Assembly (NCBI GenBank): GCA_023248295.1
Contig: JAHFEU010000007.1
Location: forward strand, 1 to 35,214
Reading direction: 5' to 3'
Length of the DNA: 35,214 nucleotides
Source of the DNA: Nitrospirota bacterium
GTDB lineage: Bacteria > Nitrospirota > Nitrospiria > Nitrospirales > Nitrospiraceae
Every line of letters begins with the position of its first letter. Position 1 is the stretch's first letter. Below, piece by piece: positions 32,153-35,214 of the stretch. Position numbers and translations under genes: made by a program. A model generated the notes under the pieces. That model ran no database searches. It worked only from the letters and a program-made list of their open reading frames with translations, and was not told where the DNA came from.

Positions 32153-33655
32153 ATGGCGACGCCACAGATGCAGAACTTTATCGATGGGACCTGGAAAGCG
32201 GCGCAGTCGGGTGACAGGTTCGAAAGTCGGAATCCAGCTCACCCCGGGGAGCTTATTGGAGTCTTTCCCCAGTCCGGAATCGCCGATATCGAAGAGGCGG
32301 TCCACTCGGCCAACCGGGCCCAGGAGAGCTGGCGCGCACTGGGGTTGGTCAAGCGGGCCGAGTATCTTCTTCGGGTGGCGCGAGTGATGGAAGAAGACAT
32401 GGAGCCCCTGGCGCAGATCATCGCCCGCGAAGCGGGCAAGCAGGTGAACGAGGCCCGTGCCGACGTGGTGGAGGCGATCCATACCGCCCAGTACGCCTTC
32501 TCGTTCGGGCATCTGGGTCAATACGGACGGGTCCTGGGGGATGAGGTGCCGAGCAAGCGATGCTATGAGATCCTGGAGCCGCGCGGCGTGGTCGTGGCCA
32601 TCACGCCCTGGAATTTTCCGGTGGCGCTCCCGTTCTGGCTGACCGGGCTGTCCCTCGTTCTGGGCAATTGCGTCATCCTGAAGCCCAGTGAGTATACGCC
32701 GATGTGCGGGGCCAGGATCGCGGGCTATTTTGAACAGGCTGGAGTGCCGGCCGGAGTGTTTCAGGTCCTTCACGGAGCTGGCGAAACCGCCGGGGCGCCC
32801 TTGGTCTCCCACCCCAGGACCCAGGTGGTGCTGTTTACCGGGAGCTACGAGGTGGGTCTTCGGATCAAACAGGAAGTGGCCAAGCATGCGCACAAGGTGT
32901 GCACCATCGAGACCGGCGGCAAGAATGCCGTGCTGGTCATGGAGGACGCCAATATGGACATGGCGGTCACGGCCAGTCTCCTGTCGGCGTTCAAGACCGC
33001 CGGCCAACGCTGCGTGACCGCGGGCCGTTTGCTCGTGGACTCTCGGGTTGTGGAGCGGTTCAGAGATCGGTTCGTGACGACGGCCAAACGGGTCAGGGTC
33101 GGTGATCCCCTCGACGAAAAAGTCTTCTACGGGGCCATGATCAATCGGCAAGGCGTGGAGAAGGGGCGGCGGTTCAATGAAATGGCGCGCAAGGAGGGGT
33201 TCGAGGTTCTGTTAGACCGAAACACCGAAGCGCCCCCGACCGCGGATGGCTACTGGCTGAAGCCGTTCGTCTACACCGGTCCCTGGCGGAGTGACAGCGT
33301 CTGTCTGACTGAGGAAGCGTTCAGCCCTCATGTGGCCATCGTGCCGGTGCGCGGGGTCGGGGAGGCAGTGGCGGTCTACAACGATACCAAGTACGGGTTG
33401 TCCGGTGCCATCATCACCGAAGACTACCGCAAAGCGAAGTATGCCGAGGAGCACATGCAGTGCGGAATCTTCTACTGGAACCTTCCCTGCATCGGGGCCG
33501 GCGTCCGGTTGCCCTTCGGGGGGGTGAAGCAGTCCGGCAACCTGATCCCCTCAGCCGCGGGACTGATCCCCGTTCTCACGCACCTCAAAGCGGTGACGTA
33601 TAACCTGGATACGACCATCGTGATGGCGCAGGGCCTGAGCGCGGAAGTCAAATAA
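32153..33655 (+). CDS. NAD(P)-dependent aldehyde dehydrogenase
   Basis: A 500-residue ALDH-superfamily enzyme that oxidises an aldehyde to the carboxylate. The cofactor region has VVVAITPWNFPVALPFW and VILKPSEYTP. Catalytic residues are Glu253 in IETGGKNAV and Cys287 in GQRCVTAGR. CLTEEAFSPHVAIVPV and LPFGGVKQSGN follow near the C-terminus. The exact substrate is open; glutamate semialdehyde-type and succinate semialdehyde-type enzymes are both possible. ATG 32153 has GGAGG 6 bases upstream and a promoter 55 bases upstream. The in-frame ATG at 32042 would add 37 residues that contain the promoter and look non-homologous. It is divergent from fur, without a Fur box on its side. Confidence 0.9.
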   Translation: MATPQMQNFIDGTWKAAQSGDRFESRNPAHPGELIGVFPQSGIADIEEAVHSANRAQESWRALGLVKRAEYLLRVARVMEEDMEPLAQIIAREAGKQVNEARADVVEAIHTAQYAFSFGHLGQYGRVLGDEVPSKRCYEILEPRGVVVAITPWNFPVALPFWLTGLSLVLGNCVILKPSEYTPMCGARIAGYFEQAGVPAGVFQVLHGAGETAGAPLVSHPRTQVVLFTGSYEVGLRIKQEVAKHAHKVCTIETGGKNAVLVMEDANMDMAVTASLLSAFKTAGQRCVTAGRLLVDSRVVERFRDRFVTTAKRVRVGDPLDEKVFYGAMINRQGVEKGRRFNEMARKEGFEVLLDRNTEAPPTADGYWLKPFVYTGPWRSDSVCLTEEAFSPHVAIVPVRGVGEAVAVYNDTKYGLSGAIITEDYRKAKYAEEHMQCGIFYWNLPCIGAGVRLPFGGVKQSGNLIPSAAGLIPVLTHLKAVTYNLDTTIVMAQGLSAEVK

Positions 33656-33664
33656 CCGTGAAGC

Positions 33665-33700
33665 GGGGCACCCGTTGCTCCGGGAATGCAACGGGTCCCC
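33665..33700 (+). terminator. strong hairpin after the aldehyde dehydrogenase gene
   Basis: ACCCGTTGC and GCAACGGGT form a 9-bp stem (33670-33678, 33688-33696), extended past a single C bulge by GGGG/CCCC. It lies 9 bases after the stop. There is no T-run. The hairpin is flanked by direct repeats GTGAAGCG at 33658-33665 and 33702-33709. Confidence 0.5.
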
Positions 33701-33757
33701 GGTGAAGCGTCGTTCGCAAATCTTTCGCAGACGAGATACGCTTCACGCCACTGAGAG

Positions 33758-34342
33758 ATGCGGAAACCCCACGAAATCATCGTTGATCGCGCGCTGCTGG
33801 TGTACCTCCTACACCTGGCCGAGCCCTTCGGCCGCGCTCAGGACAGGCCGCACGGCCTGATGAGCGATGTCAAGCTCCAGCAGCTCGCGTTTCTCTGCGA
33901 GCTCAAGTTCCTCGACCAGCGCCTCCGGGGCTTCAGCTTCGAATTTTTCCGGTACGCCTATGGCGCCTTCAGCAAGGACCTGGACAACGATCTCCTCTCA
34001 CTGCGGCGCAAAGAGCGGTTGGACAATTTCACTCCGACCGAGAGGGCGACGGAGGTGCTGAAGCTCGTGGAGGAGGCGGCTCAGGCGTCCGAACCCAGCG
34101 GCCGGGTGATCGAGATGCTCCACGCCGTGACCACCACCTATGCCTCTCAAGACAGTGATGCGCTGACCAAGTCGGTGGAGGCCGTCACGCTGATCCTGCC
34201 TGATCAGCCCATGCGGAACCTGACGATCAGAGAAATATCCTTTCATTCCACGCTCCTCGTTCCCTCCCGGATTGAGGTGGAGGCCACCTTTGAACCATCG
34301 TCCGCGATGCTCGCGCGCCTGAGCGCCGCCCTCGGATACTAG
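33758..34342 (+). CDS. Panacea/SocA-like domain protein
   Basis: A 194-residue protein. The middle part, VKLQQLAFLCELKFLDQRLRG, FFRYAYGAFSKDLDNDLLSLRRKERLD and FTPTERATEVL, matches the layout of the DUF4065/Panacea domain (SocA and GepA relatives), an antitoxin domain in many toxin-antitoxin pairs. The N-terminal 30 residues and a C-terminal region of about 80 residues with a predicted beta-rich end are not assigned. No toxin gene is adjacent: the next gene is a convergent coiled-coil protein and the previous one an aldehyde dehydrogenase. The start at ATG 33758 has GAGAG immediately upstream, so it is not firm. It could be a housekeeping member of the family. Confidence 0.68.
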   Translation: MRKPHEIIVDRALLVYLLHLAEPFGRAQDRPHGLMSDVKLQQLAFLCELKFLDQRLRGFSFEFFRYAYGAFSKDLDNDLLSLRRKERLDNFTPTERATEVLKLVEEAAQASEPSGRVIEMLHAVTTTYASQDSDALTKSVEAVTLILPDQPMRNLTIREISFHSTLLVPSRIEVEATFEPSSAMLARLSAALGY

Positions 34343-34472
34343 CCGGCTTGGCCACCTCTCGCGTGGCGGATCCGGGCGTGGAAGATCGCCCCGAGCCTGA
34401 GCATCGTTGACGTCACAAGCAAGCCAGGGTGGCGAAAGGGGAAGGCCGCGTCATGGCATCGGTGTGGGAGCT

Positions 34473-34509
34473 GACGGGGGCCGCCTTCCGAGGTCCGGCA
34501 GCCCCCGTC
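34473..34509. repeat. inverted repeat in the convergent gap after the Panacea-like gene
   Basis: GACGGGGGC (34473-34481) and GCCCCCGTC (34501-34509) form a perfect 9-bp stem with a 19-base loop. It may terminate transcription from both sides, since a second stem, GGCGACC/GGTCGCC (34560-34566, 34582-34588), lies over the stop of the convergent gene. No T-run follows either. The rest of the 230-base gap has nothing I can name. Confidence 0.4.
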
Positions 34510-34572
34510 TGCCTCTGGGATGCCCTACCAGTCGCCTCCGTCCTGTCAAAGGCGACGCGGGCGACCTCCCGG

Positions 34573-35214
34573 TTACCCGGCGGTCGCCTCAAGGAGAAGC
34601 TGCGAATCGATCGGGGTCAGCGCTTCGAGCGCCGTCGAGATCCCATGCAGCGAGGTGGTCAGGCTGTCGAGCTCCGACTGTTTTTTGAGAATGAGATCGT
34701 CCACCAGCGAGGTGAGATGTTCGGCCGACTGATCACGTTCTCTGGCAATGCGAGCGAGCAGATTGCGCAGGCTCGTCAGGTCCTGCCGGAGCCCCGCACA
34801 CACCGCCTGGAGCTCTGTCACTTCCTGGACAGACGACTCCAACTGCTTGTCGCGAGCGGCGAGTTCGGACTCCAGCGCGACCTGCCGCTCGTTGTTCCGT
34901 TGCGAGTGGTGGCGCAGCATCTGAATCGATTCGGTGATGGACTTCAGCTCTCCTGGATTCAAGTCCGGCTGCTCAGGCAAGGCTTCGTCGCTCTGCACGG
35001 CCTTACCGGCCACGTGTAACCACTCCATGAAGAGCATGAGCTCGCGCAACGGTGAAGTCCCGGCAGCGACCGGCTCATCCGGTTTATCGGGCGTCGTGCC
35101 CACGGGCTCTTCCGTGACGGAAGGTTGCCCGGCCGCCGTCACCTGGCGCTGAAATGCCAGCAGCGCCGCGACGCAGTGCGGGCAGAAGGGGAGTTCCGGA
35201 GAGGAACACGAGCA
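34573..35214 (-). CDS. zinc-ribbon and coiled-coil protein, 5'-truncated at the window edge
   Basis: The open frame continues to the last base of the window with no stop, so the protein starts outside it. The first visible residues, CSCSSPELPFCPHCVAALL, form a Cys-x-Cys / Cys-x2-Cys zinc-ribbon-like motif. They are followed by an acidic linker and a long coiled coil (about visible residues 85-180, with SESIQMLRHHSQRNNERQ-like heptads, VQEVTELQAV and LVDDLILKKQSELDSL). An internal GTG at 35142 would lose the ribbon and is probably not the start. The function is unknown; similar architecture occurs in chaperone-like and cell-surface-associated proteins. It ends at 34573 with TAA. Confidence 0.75.
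   Translation of the reverse strand, partial: CSCSSPELPFCPHCVAALLAFQRQVTAAGQPSVTEEPVGTTPDKPDEPVAAGTSPLRELMLFMEWLHVAGKAVQSDEALPEQPDLNPGELKSITESIQMLRHHSQRNNERQVALESELAARDKQLESSVQEVTELQAVCAGLRQDLTSLRNLLARIARERDQSAEHLTSLVDDLILKKQSELDSLTTSLHGISTALEALTPIDSQLLLEATAG

Overview
The window is a GC-rich, densely packed bacterial chromosome segment with a Gram-negative envelope: outer-membrane porin, lipoproteins, TonB-ExbB-ExbD and an elongasome. Gene content and order (leuC-cupin-leuD-leuB-asd, DUF2905-spoIID-queA, mreBCD-mrdA-rodA-rng-dprA-topA) suggest a Nitrospirota-like organism. That placement is an inference from memory of gene order, not from a search. No phage, transposase, CRISPR array, rRNA or complete tRNA is visible, and no gene-free stretch exceeds about 230 bases.

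Bases 1-7340 (+ strand) carry the end of leuC, a small cupin, leuD, leuB, an NHL-repeat protein, asd, a DUF2905 membrane protein, a SpoIID-like protein and queA. The last three are linked by start/stop overlaps. A hairpin separates queA from a convergent SurA/PpiD-like membrane-anchored chaperone gene, which has its own minus-strand promoter. Bases 8222-16061 hold an RDD membrane protein, then mreB, mreC, mreD, mrdA (PBP2) and rodA, the cell-elongation machine, followed by RNase G. dprA and topA follow (16092-19643). Convergent to topA lies an HD-GYP gene.

Bases about 20560-31993 form an iron-oriented region. A minus-strand operon (Com-like zinc ribbon, porin, lipoprotein, FMN-binding protein with a flavinylation motif, four-helix membrane protein with histidines spaced 13 apart) diverges from a plus-strand apbE (flavin transferase) plus a small lipoprotein. 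The gap between them holds overlapping divergent promoters and a Fur-box-like 15-mer. Next come tonB, exbD and exbB, an FbpABC-type ferric-iron ABC transporter and fur, all on the minus strand. fur has a Fur box over its own -10 element. I read the flavin module as a candidate Fur-controlled envelope electron-transfer or ferric-reductase system feeding the iron importer; this is the most interesting part of the window.

The right end contains an aldehyde dehydrogenase with a promoter inside its apparent N-terminal extension, a Panacea/SocA-like protein without a visible toxin partner, and a zinc-ribbon/coiled-coil protein that runs off the right edge.
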